Part shown: positions 1 through 10,782 of the stretch, piece after piece
Numbering within the stretch: position 1 is the stretch's first letter
Layout of the letters: each line of letters starts with the position of its first letter
Source: DASQFQ01 sp963811595
GTDB lineage: Bacteria; Actinomycetota; Thermoleophilia; Solirubrobacterales; Solirubrobacteraceae
DNA: 64,000 bases
Reading direction: 5' to 3'
Assembly (NCBI GenBank): GCA_963811595.1
Contig: CAWERW010000005.1
Location: forward strand, 186,001 to 250,000
Program-made: the position numbers and the translations under genes
Notes under the pieces: generated by a model
What the model saw: only the letters and a program-made list of their open reading frames with translations
What the model was told of the DNA's origin: nothing
Database searches by the model: none

Positions 1-1
1 G

Positions 2-288
2 CGCGTCGAGCTCGCCCGCGCGCTGTGCACGAGCCCCAAGCTGCTGCTGCTCGACGAGCCGGCCGGCGGCCTCAGCCACGGCGAGGTCGAGACGCTGGCC
101 GACCTGCTGCTCGCGCTGCGCGAGGAGCACGAGCTCACGATCCTGCTCGTCGAGCATGCGATGGGGATGGTCATGCGCATCTCCGACCATGTCGTCGTGC
201 TCGACTTCGGCCGCGAGATCGCGGACGGGAAGCCGGCCGAGGTCCAGGAGGACCCGAAGGTGATCGAGGCGTACCTGGGGGCGCCTGC

Positions 289-292
<4 letters not shown>
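2..292 (+). CDS. livG: LivG-like ABC transporter ATPase, C-terminal part
   Basis: Ninety-six residues remain of an ATPase whose start lies before the window. The Walker B stretch LLLLDEPAGGLS and the H-loop context ILLVEHAMG are visible, as is the VIEAYLG ending typical of LivG. It would energise import through the LivH/LivM permeases. Its TGA overlaps the GTG start of the next ATPase (GTGA), so the two are translationally coupled. Walker A and the signature motif are missing only because the gene is cut by the window edge. Confidence 0.9.
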
Positions 293-999
<707 letters not shown>

Positions 1000-1881
1000 G
1001 TGGAGCGGTTCATCCAGCTCGTCATCGACGGCATCGCGATCGGCTCCATCTACGGCGCGCTCGCGCTGGCGCTCGTGCTCATCTTCCGCTCCACCGGGCT
1101 CGTGAACTTCGCCCAGGGCGAGATGGCGATGTTCTCGACGTTCATCGCCTGGGGGCTCGTCGAGACCGGGCTGCCGCTGGGGGTCGCGCTGCTGTCGGCG
1201 CTGGTCCTCTCCTTCATCGGCGGCATGGTCATCGAGCGCGTGCTGATCCGCCCGGTCGAGGGGGAGGACCCGCTGACGATCCTGATCGTCACGCTCGGGC
1301 TGTTCATCCTCATCAACTCCGCCGCGGGCTGGATCTGGGGCTTCGAGAACCGCGGCTTCCCGAGCGCGCTGCCGGAGGGCTCCGCGGAGATCGGCAACAT
1401 CAACATCTCCTACGAGTCGCTCGGCATCGTCGCGATCCTGCTCGGGGTCAGCGGCCTGCTGGTGCTGCTCTTCCAGCGCACGAAGCTTGGGCTGGCGATG
1501 CGCGCGGCCGCCGCCAACCCGGCCTCGAGCCGGCTCGTCGGCATCAACGTCGGGCGCACGCTGATGATCGGCTGGGGGCTCGCGGCGCTGCTCGGCGCGC
1601 TCGCCGGCGTGCTCGTGGCGCCGCAGCTGTTCCTCGACGTCAACTTCATGGGCGGCGTGCTCGTCTACTCGTTCGCGGCCGCCACGCTCGGCGGCTTCGA
1701 CTCGCCGAAGGGGGCGATCATCGGCGGCTGGATCATCGGCGTGGCCGAGACGCTGGCCGGCGACTACATCGGCTTCATCGGCTCCGACCTGACGATCCTC
1801 GTCCCGCTCACGATCATCTTCGTCGTCCTGCTGGTGCGGCCGAACGGGTTGTTCGGCTCGCCCGAGGTGGTGCGCGCGTGA
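1000..1881 (+). CDS. livH: LivH-like branched-chain amino acid ABC permease
   Basis: A 293-residue polytopic membrane protein starting with GTG directly after the livF stop. It has the LivH hallmarks: the N-terminal IDGIAIGSIYGALALAL helix, GLVNFAQGEMAMFSTF, and the C-terminal loop around GGFDSPKGAIIGG. It forms the membrane channel with LivM. The gene order here is G-F-H-M-binding protein, with the ATPases first, unlike the common K-H-M-G-F order. Substrate cannot be read from sequence. Confidence 0.92.
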   Translation: MERFIQLVIDGIAIGSIYGALALALVLIFRSTGLVNFAQGEMAMFSTFIAWGLVETGLPLGVALLSALVLSFIGGMVIERVLIRPVEGEDPLTILIVTLGLFILINSAAGWIWGFENRGFPSALPEGSAEIGNINISYESLGIVAILLGVSGLLVLLFQRTKLGLAMRAAAANPASSRLVGINVGRTLMIGWGLAALLGALAGVLVAPQLFLDVNFMGGVLVYSFAAATLGGFDSPKGAIIGGWIIGVAETLAGDYIGFIGSDLTILVPLTIIFVVLLVRPNGLFGSPEVVRA

Positions 1882-2954
1882 GCCTGATCACCGTCGAGCG
1901 CGACTCGCCGCAGCACAAGCGCCTCAAGTACGCCGGGCTGGCCGCGCTCGTCCTGCTCGCGGCCATCGTCCCGTTCTTCTTCGGCCCGTTCCGCGTCTCG
2001 CAGTTCACGCTCGCGCTCGTCTACGCCGTCGCGGTGCTGGGGCTGAACCTGCTCGTCGGCTACTCGGGCCAGATCTCGCTCGGCCATGGCGCGTTCTTCG
2101 CGCTCGGCGCCTACACGTGCGCGATCCTGCTCGACCGCACCGGCGTGCACTACCTGCTGACGATCCCCGCCGCGGCGCTCGTGTGCTTCGCCGCCGGGCT
2201 CGCGCTCGGCCTGCCGGCGCTGCGGCTGCGCGGGCTCTACCTCGCGCTCGTCACGCTCGCGATCGCGATCGCCACGCCGGTGCTGCTGCGCCGCTTCGAC
2301 GGGCTCACGGGCGGCAGCCAGGGCCTGTCGGTCCCGCAGCCGACCGCGCCGGCCTGGTCGGGCCTCGAGGACGACCAGTTCCTGTACTTCCTCGCGCTCG
2401 TGGTGGCCGTCCCGACCTTCTGGTTCGCCGCGAACCTCGTACGGCGCCCGGTCGGCCGCGCGCTGATCGCGATCCGCGACGACGAGACGTCGGCCAAGAC
2501 GATGGGCGTCAACCTGGCGTCGTTCAAGACGCGCACGTTCGGGCTCAGCGCCGCCTACGCGGGCGTCGCGGGATCGCTGTTCGTGTTCAACAACGGCTTC
2601 GTGGCGCCGGAGTCGTTCTCGCTCGTGGTGTCGTTCTCGTTCCTGGCCGCGATCGTGGTCGGCGGACTGGCGACGGTCGCGGGCGCGCTGTTCGGAGCGC
2701 TGTTCATCGTGTTCGTGCCGGTGTGGTCGTCGGACGTCAACGACGCGCTGTCGGGCGTCATCTACGGGGCGGCGCTGATCACGTGCATGTACGTGTTCCG
2801 CGGCGGGATCATGGGCCTGTTGCGCAGCGCGTTCGCACGTGTGGTGGAGGTCGAAGGGTCAACGAAGGGGAGGAGCGACGATGGGGTCGAAGAAGTGGCT
2901 GATGCTGGTGCTGATCGCCGTGCTGGCGCTGGTGCCGGCAGCGTGCGGTCGTGA
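1878..2954 (+). CDS. livM: LivM-like branched-chain amino acid ABC permease
   Basis: The GTG at 1878 overlaps the livH stop by four bases. The protein (358 residues) has about ten hydrophobic segments and the LivM motifs NLLVGYSGQISLGHGAFF and TGGSQGL. The last 25 residues or so are hydrophilic and are read in another frame over the start of the binding-protein gene, giving a 74-base overlap between the two coding regions. That tail may be non-essential. It is the second permease of the Liv importer. Confidence 0.9.
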   Translation: MSLITVERDSPQHKRLKYAGLAALVLLAAIVPFFFGPFRVSQFTLALVYAVAVLGLNLLVGYSGQISLGHGAFFALGAYTCAILLDRTGVHYLLTIPAAALVCFAAGLALGLPALRLRGLYLALVTLAIAIATPVLLRRFDGLTGGSQGLSVPQPTAPAWSGLEDDQFLYFLALVVAVPTFWFAANLVRRPVGRALIAIRDDETSAKTMGVNLASFKTRTFGLSAAYAGVAGSLFVFNNGFVAPESFSLVVSFSFLAAIVVGGLATVAGALFGALFIVFVPVWSSDVNDALSGVIYGAALITCMYVFRGGIMGLLRSAFARVVEVEGSTKGRSDDGVEEVADAGADRRAGAGAGSVRS

Positions 2955-4125
2955 CGATGAGGGCGGCGGTGGTGGTGGCGGCGGCGGCGCGGCGGCCGAC
3001 CCGGGCATCACGGACACCGAGGTAAAGCTCGGCGGCTCGTACCCGTTCAGCGGGCCCGCCTCGGCCTACGGCACGATCGCCGAGGGTGCCAAGGCCTACT
3101 TCGAGTTCATCAACGCGAAGGGCGGCGTCGGCGGCCGCAAGATCGACTTCAAGACGATCGACGACGGCTACGAGCCCCCGCGGGCGCTCCAGAACGCCAA
3201 GCGGCTGATCCAGCAGGACAAGGTCTTCGCGCTGTTCAACACCCTGGGCACGCCGAACAACCTCGCGATCTGGGACTACGTCAACCAGCAGAAGGTCCCG
3301 CACCTCTACGTCGCCACCGGCGCGTCCGACTGGGGCAAGGACCTCGAGGCCCATCCGTACACGATCGGCTGGCAGCCGAACTACGTGACGGAGGCGCGCG
3401 TCTACGCCGAGTACCTCAAGCAGGAGAAGCCGAACGCGAAGGTCGCGGTGCTCTACCAGAACGACGGCTTCGGCAAGGACCTGCTCGGCGGCTTCGAGGA
3501 GGCGATCAAGGACTCCGACGTGAAGGTCGTCGACAAGGAGGCCTACAACGTCACCGACCCGACCGTCGCCACGCCGGTCGGCCGGCTCGCGCGCTCGGGC
3601 GCGGACACGTTCCTGAACATCACGACGCCGAAGTTCTCGGCGCAGGCGATCGCGACGATCGCCAAGAGCGACTGGAAGCCGCTGCACATCCTCAACAACG
3701 TCGGCGCCTCGAAGACGCTGGTGCTCACGCCGGTCGGGCTCGAGAACGGCAAGGGGATCGTCTCCACGGGCTACTTCAAGGACCCCGAGGACGAGCAGTG
3801 GGCCGACGACGCGGCGGTCAAGGAGTACCACGCCTCGATCAAGAAGTACGCGCCGCGCACGAACTCGAACGACGCGTTCGCGATGTACGGCTGGACGGTC
3901 GCCCAGACGATGGCCAAGGCGCTCGAGCAGATGAAGGAGCCGACGCGCGAGTCGCTCATGGAGGCGGTGCGCAACATGGACGCCGAGATCGGCACGATGC
4001 TGCCGAACAACAAGATCCAGACGACGCCGGATGACGGCTACCCGATCGAGGCGATGCAGATCATCGAGTTCGACGGGAAGAACTGGAAGCTCCAGGGCGA
4101 CCTGATCGAGGCCGCGGCCGACTAG
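2881..4125 (+). CDS. Liv-type substrate-binding lipoprotein
   Basis: A 414-residue periplasmic-binding-fold protein of the LivK/ABC-type amino-acid receptor family. The ATG at 2881 has a GGGGAGG Shine-Dalgarno sequence about six bases upstream. Residues 1-22 form a lipoprotein signal ending in LVPAAC with Cys22 as the lipid-carrying residue. A run of about ten glycines follows, then GITDTEVKLGGSYPFSG, the usual first strand of the family. It captures substrate outside the membrane and delivers it to LivHM. The neighbouring acyl-CoA ligase hints that the ligand could be a carboxylic acid and not an amino acid. Confidence 0.9.
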   Translation: MGSKKWLMLVLIAVLALVPAACGRDDEGGGGGGGGGAAADPGITDTEVKLGGSYPFSGPASAYGTIAEGAKAYFEFINAKGGVGGRKIDFKTIDDGYEPPRALQNAKRLIQQDKVFALFNTLGTPNNLAIWDYVNQQKVPHLYVATGASDWGKDLEAHPYTIGWQPNYVTEARVYAEYLKQEKPNAKVAVLYQNDGFGKDLLGGFEEAIKDSDVKVVDKEAYNVTDPTVATPVGRLARSGADTFLNITTPKFSAQAIATIAKSDWKPLHILNNVGASKTLVLTPVGLENGKGIVSTGYFKDPEDEQWADDAAVKEYHASIKKYAPRTNSNDAFAMYGWTVAQTMAKALEQMKEPTRESLMEAVRNMDAEIGTMLPNNKIQTTPDDGYPIEAMQIIEFDGKNWKLQGDLIEAAAD

Positions 4126-4133
4126 GAGAGACC

Positions 4134-5777
<1,644 letters not shown>

Positions 5778-6440
5778 GGCGGGCGAGCTGAAGGATCTTC
5801 CCGTTCGGCACGCGGACGCAGCCGTGTGACGGGCGGCCCGGGATCAGCCCCGGCGCGTTCGTCCCGTGGATGCCGATCACGCCGCCGCCGGGCCAGCCCG
5901 TGAGCTGGTTGGAGTAGGCGCTCGTCCCGAACGCCCACGGCCCGTAGGAGCCGCCGAAGCCGCGCAGCTTCTCGCGGATCCAGAAGCGGCCGGCCGGCGT
6001 CGGGGTCCCCGCCGCGCCGACGCCGACGTACGACGACCAGATCACGCGGTTCTTGCGCGTCAGCGTCGCCCGCAGCGTGCCGCGGTCGATCGTCAGGGCG
6101 GTGTGGATCTTGTGCAGCCGGCCCAGCGCCTCCTGCGGCACCCAGCCCGTGCGCCCGTTGGGACGCCCTGGGACGCGGATGCGCAGCCAGGTGTGCTTGC
6201 CGACGCGCCGCTTGCTGAGGACGATGTAGACCTCGGGCGGCCCGTCCTCCGTCGTCCAGCGCAGGCGCGTGAACGAGCGCGAGCGCTTGCTCGGCTTGAC
6301 CCGCACCTTGGCCGGCAGGTTCGTGTGCGCCCAGCGGGTCACGGACCGCTCCGTGGACAGCCGGACGTCCGCGTTCGCCGTCGCGGGTGCGACGGCGAAC
6401 GCGGTGGCGACCAGCGCGATGGCCGGAAGCCAGACCCTCA

Positions 6441-8633
6441 TCAGCCGGTGAATCGCGGTGACGGGGCCAGCCGCACGCAGCGCTGGAAGCTCAGCACGAG
6501 CGTGCGTGACCGGGTCCTCGAGGCGTTGCGGAACTGCACCCGGGCGGTCACCCGGTGGACGCCGGAGCGGAGGCTGCCGGGCCGGATCCGGGCGGTGAAG
6601 CGGCGCTGGCCGCTGCGACCGTTCCGGACGACGACGCGGCGCCCGTCCAGGAAGAACGTCACCCGGCGGATCTGACGGCCGCGGACGACCGCCGTGAAGG
6701 GCCGGTAGACGCAGCCGCTGGGGCCGGTGAGCCGCGCGTTGCCGCGGGGCGCCTGCTGCTGGGTGGCAGCGAGCACCTGCTGCTGTGCGGGCGGCGTGAC
6801 GACCGGCGGCTTCGGCTCCTCCTTGGGCGGATCCTTCTGCAGGATGTCCACCGTGTCGGAGTCCTCGTCCTCGACCTTGCCGCCGTCGTCGTCCTCGCCG
6901 GTGGCGCGGGCCGTGTTGGGCAGCGGGTCGGGGTCGGAGGCGGTCACGACGTGCGTGCACGTGTAGCGCCACTGCTCGTCGGGATCGAGGAGCGCGTCAC
7001 CGTCGCCGGCGATCTCCTGCGGGCCCTTGATCGTGCCCGCGTCGCAGCGCGGGTCCGTCAGCGTGACCTTCAGGCCGACGTCGCCGGGGTTGGTGACGTC
7101 GAACGTGTAGCCGATCGTGTCGCCCACGTAGGCCGTCTCGCGGTCGGCCCGCTTGGTCAGGTCGATCGCCGGGTGCAGGATGTCCGTGCAGTGCTCGTCC
7201 ATGTCCGTCACGGTCGTGCCCTGCTCGTCCTTGCCCGTGACCGTGGCCACGTTGCACAGCGGGTCGGCCTCGCCGGCGCCGTGCGACGGCACCGGCTTGG
7301 TGCAGCCGTAGGTCCAGGTCTCGCCGGGCGAGAGCTCGGCGTCCGTCGTGACCGGCTCGACGGGCGAGCAGCGGTTGTCACTGACCTTCACGTCCATGAG
7401 CGACGTGTTGCCCGTGTTGGTCACCGCGAACGTGAACTCCATCGTGTCGCCGTGGTGCACCCGCGCGGGGCCGGACTTCACGATCTCGATGCCGGGCACG
7501 AGCTTCTTGTTGGTGAACGTGCAGCGCACGGTCTCGCCGGGCGAGACCTTGATGCTCGCGGTGCGCGTGCTGAGCGACGTCGTGCTGTCGCCGTCCGTGC
7601 AGACGATCGCCTTCAGGCGGTAGCCGGTGGCGGCCGCCTCCGTGACCGTGTACGGCTCGGAGCGCGGGAGCACGCCGGTGACGGTCTTGAGGCCGCCGTG
7701 CGCGAGGTTGAAGGCACCGGCGAAGCCACTGAACGCGAACGAGCGGCCGCCGGTCTCGGCGGGCTCGGTGACCTTCGCGATCTCGACCTTGCCCTTGCGG
7801 GTGTTGGTGATCGTGCAGACGACCTCGTCGCCCGAGCCGACGGTCACCGTGGTGCCGCCGCCGCCCGTGCGCGTCGTGGTCTTCTTGCACTCGGTCGAGG
7901 CGGTGTAGTCGCCGAGGTTCGTGCCGGACGCGGCCGACTCGCTGATCGAGTAGCTGCCGGGCTTGACGTAGGTCGTGCCCGTGCCGCCGTCGCCGGCCGC
8001 GGCCTTGACCGTCGTGCCGTCGACCTTGAGGTCGAAGCGGCCGGCGTCGGAGGCCGGGACGAGCTTCTTGATCACGGTGATCTTCGGCTTCTTGTAGTTG
8101 CCGAAGTCCTTGCCGGTCTTGTGCGGGTACTTGGTGGCGTCGATCGGGCCCCAGCCGCAGCCGAAGTCGCCGCCCTTGCCGGATGCGAAGCCGCCGGAGG
8201 TGGAGGCGTTCGGGTAGGTGCAGGCCCAGCCGTCGGTGCCGCCGCCGGGGCGCTGCTCGCGCAGGCGGTAGTAGCGCTTGGAGTACGTGGTCGAGCCGCC
8301 CGTGCGGGTGCCCGACTTCGGCGGCTTGATGCCCGTGATCGTGTAGCGGCCGGACGAGTCGGTGTCGTCGTAGGGCTCGCCGGAGTCGCGGACGCCGTCG
8401 TCGTCGTAGTCGGCCCAGATGCGCCAGCCGGCGAGCCCGGGCTCGCCGGAGTCGCGCTTGCCGTCGGCGTCGAGGTCGTGGAACTTCGTGCCTTCGGCCT
8501 TGCAGCCGGAGCCACCGCCTGTGCGGGCGTACCCGCCACAGTCGCTGCCGTAGGTCGCGTGTGCGGGAGCCGCGAGGACCGCTGTGAACAGCGCGACCAG
8601 CATCGCCGCCATCAGGCGTGCGGAGAGTTTCAT
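6441..8633 (-). CDS. Large secreted surface protein with SdrD_B-like and DUF11 domains
   Basis: A 730-residue exported protein. A signal peptide (1-27, ending PAHA) is followed by an SdrD_B-like calcium-binding style module (FHDLDADGKRDSGEPGLAGW), prealbumin-like beta domains, then two DUF11 repeats (VTNTGNTSLMDVKV and VTNPGDVGLKVTL). A proline-rich spacer at about 605-625 leads to a basic, Cys-flanked Ig-like domain. There is no LPXTG motif and no C-terminal membrane anchor. AGGAGG lies ten bases before the ATG. Co-translation with the L,D-transpeptidase suggests a role in or on the cell wall; the exact function is unknown. Confidence 0.85.
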   Translation of the reverse strand: MKLSARLMAAMLVALFTAVLAAPAHATYGSDCGGYARTGGGSGCKAEGTKFHDLDADGKRDSGEPGLAGWRIWADYDDDGVRDSGEPYDDTDSSGRYTITGIKPPKSGTRTGGSTTYSKRYYRLREQRPGGGTDGWACTYPNASTSGGFASGKGGDFGCGWGPIDATKYPHKTGKDFGNYKKPKITVIKKLVPASDAGRFDLKVDGTTVKAAAGDGGTGTTYVKPGSYSISESAASGTNLGDYTASTECKKTTTRTGGGGTTVTVGSGDEVVCTITNTRKGKVEIAKVTEPAETGGRSFAFSGFAGAFNLAHGGLKTVTGVLPRSEPYTVTEAAATGYRLKAIVCTDGDSTTSLSTRTASIKVSPGETVRCTFTNKKLVPGIEIVKSGPARVHHGDTMEFTFAVTNTGNTSLMDVKVSDNRCSPVEPVTTDAELSPGETWTYGCTKPVPSHGAGEADPLCNVATVTGKDEQGTTVTDMDEHCTDILHPAIDLTKRADRETAYVGDTIGYTFDVTNPGDVGLKVTLTDPRCDAGTIKGPQEIAGDGDALLDPDEQWRYTCTHVVTASDPDPLPNTARATGEDDDGGKVEDEDSDTVDILQKDPPKEEPKPPVVTPPAQQQVLAATQQQAPRGNARLTGPSGCVYRPFTAVVRGRQIRRVTFFLDGRRVVVRNGRSGQRRFTARIRPGSLRSGVHRVTARVQFRNASRTRSRTLVLSFQRCVRLAPSPRFTG

Positions 8634-8663
8634 GAAGCCCAGCCTCCTGCCGGTTCAGAGAAA

Positions 8664-8683
8664 GCTCAGGTTCCCTCCTGAGC
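8664..8683 (-). other. Stem-loop in the leader of the secreted-protein gene
   Basis: GCTCAGG pairs with CCTGAGC around a six-base loop. On the minus strand it lies in the predicted 5' leader, about 30 bases before the start codon. The stem and loop contain an AGGAGGG sequence that resembles a second Shine-Dalgarno. It may stabilise the mRNA or compete for ribosomes; this is inference. Confidence 0.45.
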
Positions 8684-8691
8684 GCCGCGCC

Positions 8692-8721
8692 AGTATGTCG
8701 GCAGATGTCCTAATCGTTCAA
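8692..8721 (-). promoter_or_regulatory. Predicted promoter of the secreted-protein gene
   Basis: On the minus strand a -35 box TTGAAC (8716-8721) and a -10 box CATACT (8692-8697) are separated by 18 bases. This would start transcription near 8685 and leave a leader of about 50 bases containing a stem-loop. Confidence 0.45.
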
Positions 8722-8730
8722 TCGGACATC
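8704..8730. promoter_or_regulatory. 27-bp dyad, probable operator between divergent genes
   Basis: GATGTCC at 8704-8710 is mirrored exactly by GGACATC at 8724-8730 across a 13-base AT-richer centre. It covers the -35 box and spacer of the minus-strand promoter and abuts the -35 position of the plus-strand promoter, the layout expected of a dimeric regulator controlling both genes. Confidence 0.5.
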
Positions 8731-8752
8731 CGCCTAGGTGGGGTCCGGGCCC

Positions 8753-8758
8753 TAAACT
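8753..8758 (+). promoter_or_regulatory. -10 box TAAACT, leaderless promoter
   Basis: TAAACT ends seven bases before the ATG of the small gene at 8766, so transcription would begin at or next to the start codon. No Shine-Dalgarno is present. Confidence 0.55.
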
Positions 8759-8765
8759 CCCGGCC

Positions 8766-8942
8766 ATGGACCTCGAGGAGCACACGCTCGAGTCGGTGTC
8801 CGGGCGCTGCGAGGAGTGCGGCGCCGCCCTCACCCAGAGCGAGATCGAGCTCGCGCTGGAGGCCGGCGGGCCCAACCTCTGCAGCATCCACCGGGCCGAG
8901 TCACTCGAGCTCGACGAGCCGGGCGACGAGACGGCCGGCTAG
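8766..8942 (+). CDS. Small Cys/His zinc-ligand-like protein (58 aa)
   Basis: A 58-residue acidic protein with CEECG near residue 15 and CSIH near residue 42, a C-x2-C plus C-x2-H arrangement compatible with one structural zinc. The rest is helical and Glu-rich, reading TQSEIELALEAGG. The start is supported by a TAAACT box seven bases upstream. Its TAG overlaps the convergent oxidoreductase stop. I do not recognise a named family. Single-zinc proteins of this size are often regulators or adaptors, but no function can be assigned. Confidence 0.7.
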   Translation: MDLEEHTLESVSGRCEECGAALTQSEIELALEAGGPNLCSIHRAESLELDEPGDETAG

Positions 8943-9877
8943 GGCAGCAGGACGATCTTCCCGAGCTTGCCGCCGGCGGCGAAGCGCTCGTAGGCGTCCG
9001 CGACCGCGTCGAGCGGATAGGTCGCGGCCACCGGCACGACGAGGTCGCCGGAGACGAAGCCCGGCAGCACCGAGCGCTCGACGCAGCGCGCCGTCAGCGC
9101 CTTCTCCTCGAGCGGGCGCGCGCGGAGTGTGGAGGCGAGGATGCGGGCGCGCTTCATCATCAGCGCCTGGAGGTTGACCTCGGCCTTCGCCCCGGCGCCG
9201 ACGCCGATCACCGCGATCCGCCCGCCGGTCGCGAGCGCCGCGATGTTGCCGGAGAGGTTGGGCGCGCCGACGAGCTCGAGGATGACGTCGAACGGGCCGT
9301 GCTCCTCGAAGCCGTCGGGCTCGATGGCGTGGACGTCGAGGGCGTCGATGCGTGCGCGCGACTCGGGGTTGCGCACGGTGGCCGTCACGCGCGCGCCCGC
9401 CATCTGGCCGAGCTGGACGGCGGCCATGCCGACGCCGCCCGCGGCGCCGTGGACGAGCAGGCGCTCGCCGGCGCGCAGGCCGGCCTGGGTGAACAGCGCG
9501 TCGTGCGCGGTGGTGAAGACCTCGGGCACGCCGCCCGCCGCCTCCCAGCCGAGCTCCTCGGGCACCGGCATGGCGGTGCGCTCGTGGACGACGGCGAGCT
9601 CGGCCTGGCCGCCGCCGGCGACGATCGACATCACGCGGTCGCCGGGCTCGAAGCGCTGCACGCCGGGCCCGCACTCGACGACCTCGCCCGCCAGCTCGAG
9701 CCCCGGGATGTCCTGCGGGGCGCCGGGCGGGGCCGGGTAGCGGCCCTTGAGCTGGAGCATGTCGGCGCCGTTGAGGCCGGCGCCGCGGACCCGCACGAGC
9801 AGGTCGGAGTCGCCCGGGACCGGGTCGGGGTGCTCCTCGACCGCGATCGAGCCGTCGCGGATGGTGGCGGCGCGCAT
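8939..9877 (-). CDS. Quinone oxidoreductase / zinc-free MDR-family reductase
   Basis: A 312-residue medium-chain reductase. The N-terminal GroES-like domain holds GLELAGEVVECG, and the Rossmann domain carries HGAAGGVGMAAVQLG near residue 143. The zinc ligands of alcohol dehydrogenases are absent, as in NADPH:quinone reductases (QOR). It would reduce quinones or enones with NADPH in the cytoplasm. A TAGCAT box eight bases before the ATG indicates leaderless transcription. Its stop codon overlaps the end of the convergent 58-residue gene. Confidence 0.88.
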   Translation of the reverse strand: MRAATIRDGSIAVEEHPDPVPGDSDLLVRVRGAGLNGADMLQLKGRYPAPPGAPQDIPGLELAGEVVECGPGVQRFEPGDRVMSIVAGGGQAELAVVHERTAMPVPEELGWEAAGGVPEVFTTAHDALFTQAGLRAGERLLVHGAAGGVGMAAVQLGQMAGARVTATVRNPESRARIDALDVHAIEPDGFEEHGPFDVILELVGAPNLSGNIAALATGGRIAVIGVGAGAKAEVNLQALMMKRARILASTLRARPLEEKALTARCVERSVLPGFVSGDLVVPVAATYPLDAVADAYERFAAGGKLGKIVLLP

Positions 9878-9885
9878 CGGCGGCG

Positions 9886-9891
9886 ATGCTA
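9886..9891 (-). promoter_or_regulatory. -10 box TAGCAT, leaderless promoter of quinone reductase
   Basis: On the minus strand TAGCAT ends eight bases before the ATG at 9877. No ribosome-binding site lies in between. Confidence 0.5.
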
Positions 9892-9987
9892 CCTCCGGGG
9901 CGGCCGACGCCGTCCGAACGTCCAGGGGATCTCCAGCACCTCAGGAGTTCGTGCCGATAGTCTCAAGGGTAATAACGGCTCGTCAGC

Positions 9988-10779
9988 ATGTCCTTCATGC
10001 CTGCAATCCCCCGCATTCCGCCCCTGTGGCGAGAGACGCGCATCGGCCTCGAGGCCGCTGCGCTGCGGCGCAGCCCGGTCTACGACGGGCTCGGGGTGCC
10101 GGCCGGCGAGCACCGCCCGGTCCTGCTGATCCCCGGGTTCATGGCCGGCGACCTCTCGCTCGGGACGATGGCGAGCTGGCTGCGGCGGGCGGGATATTGC
10201 ACCCACCGCACGGGCATCCGCGCCAACTTCGACTGCTCGGAGGAGGCCTGCCGGCGCCTCGAGGCGCGGCTCGAGCACATGGCCGACCGTCACGGCGAGC
10301 GCGTGGTGATCGTGGGGCAGAGCCGCGGCGGCGTGTTCGCCAAGGCGCTGGGCGCGAGCCGGCCCGACCTCGTGCAGGGCATCGTCACGCTCGGGTCGCC
10401 CGTCGTCTCCCAGCTCGCGGTCCATCCGCTCGTGCTCGCCCAGGTCGGGCTCGTGAGCGCGCTGGGCACCGCGCGGCTGCCCGGCATGTTCTCCGTGAGC
10501 TGCCTGCGCGGGAAGTGCTGCGAGCGCTTCCGCGCGGCGATCACCGGCCCGTTCCCCGACGACGTGGGCTACGTCTCCGTCTACTCGCGCAGCGACGGCG
10601 TCGTGCAGTGGCGCTCCTGCCTCGACCCGGCGGCCGACGAGCTCGTCGAGGTGTCGGCCTCGCACTGCGGGATGGGCGTCAACGCCCAGGCCTTCCTGGC
10701 CGTCGCCGACGCGCTCGGGCGCTTCCGCGAGGGCGTCGTCGACCCGCTGCTCGCGGACGACCTGCGGCGCGCAGCCTAG
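9988..10779 (+). CDS. Alpha/beta hydrolase (lipase/esterase-like)
   Basis: The 263-residue product has an alpha/beta hydrolase core. PVLLIPGFMAGD gives the first strand and oxyanion region, GQSRGG the nucleophile elbow (serine near 110), SRSDGVV the likely acid and SASHCGMG the likely histidine. Two pairs of cysteines near CLRGKCC are unusual. No signal peptide is seen, so it is probably cytosolic. A TAATAA/TAGTCT-rich stretch at 9958-9975 may be its promoter. Substrate is unknown; the fold resembles PGAP1/lipase-type esterases. Confidence 0.8.
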   Translation: MSFMPAIPRIPPLWRETRIGLEAAALRRSPVYDGLGVPAGEHRPVLLIPGFMAGDLSLGTMASWLRRAGYCTHRTGIRANFDCSEEACRRLEARLEHMADRHGERVVIVGQSRGGVFAKALGASRPDLVQGIVTLGSPVVSQLAVHPLVLAQVGLVSALGTARLPGMFSVSCLRGKCCERFRAAITGPFPDDVGYVSVYSRSDGVVQWRSCLDPAADELVEVSASHCGMGVNAQAFLAVADALGRFREGVVDPLLADDLRRAA

Positions 10780-10782
10780 GAG

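Noticed and set aside
8634..8765. c-di-AMP (ydaO) riboswitch in the leader of the secreted cell-wall protein
   Set aside because: Such riboswitches control many actinobacterial wall enzymes, but the conserved segments are absent and the predicted leader is only about 50 bases.
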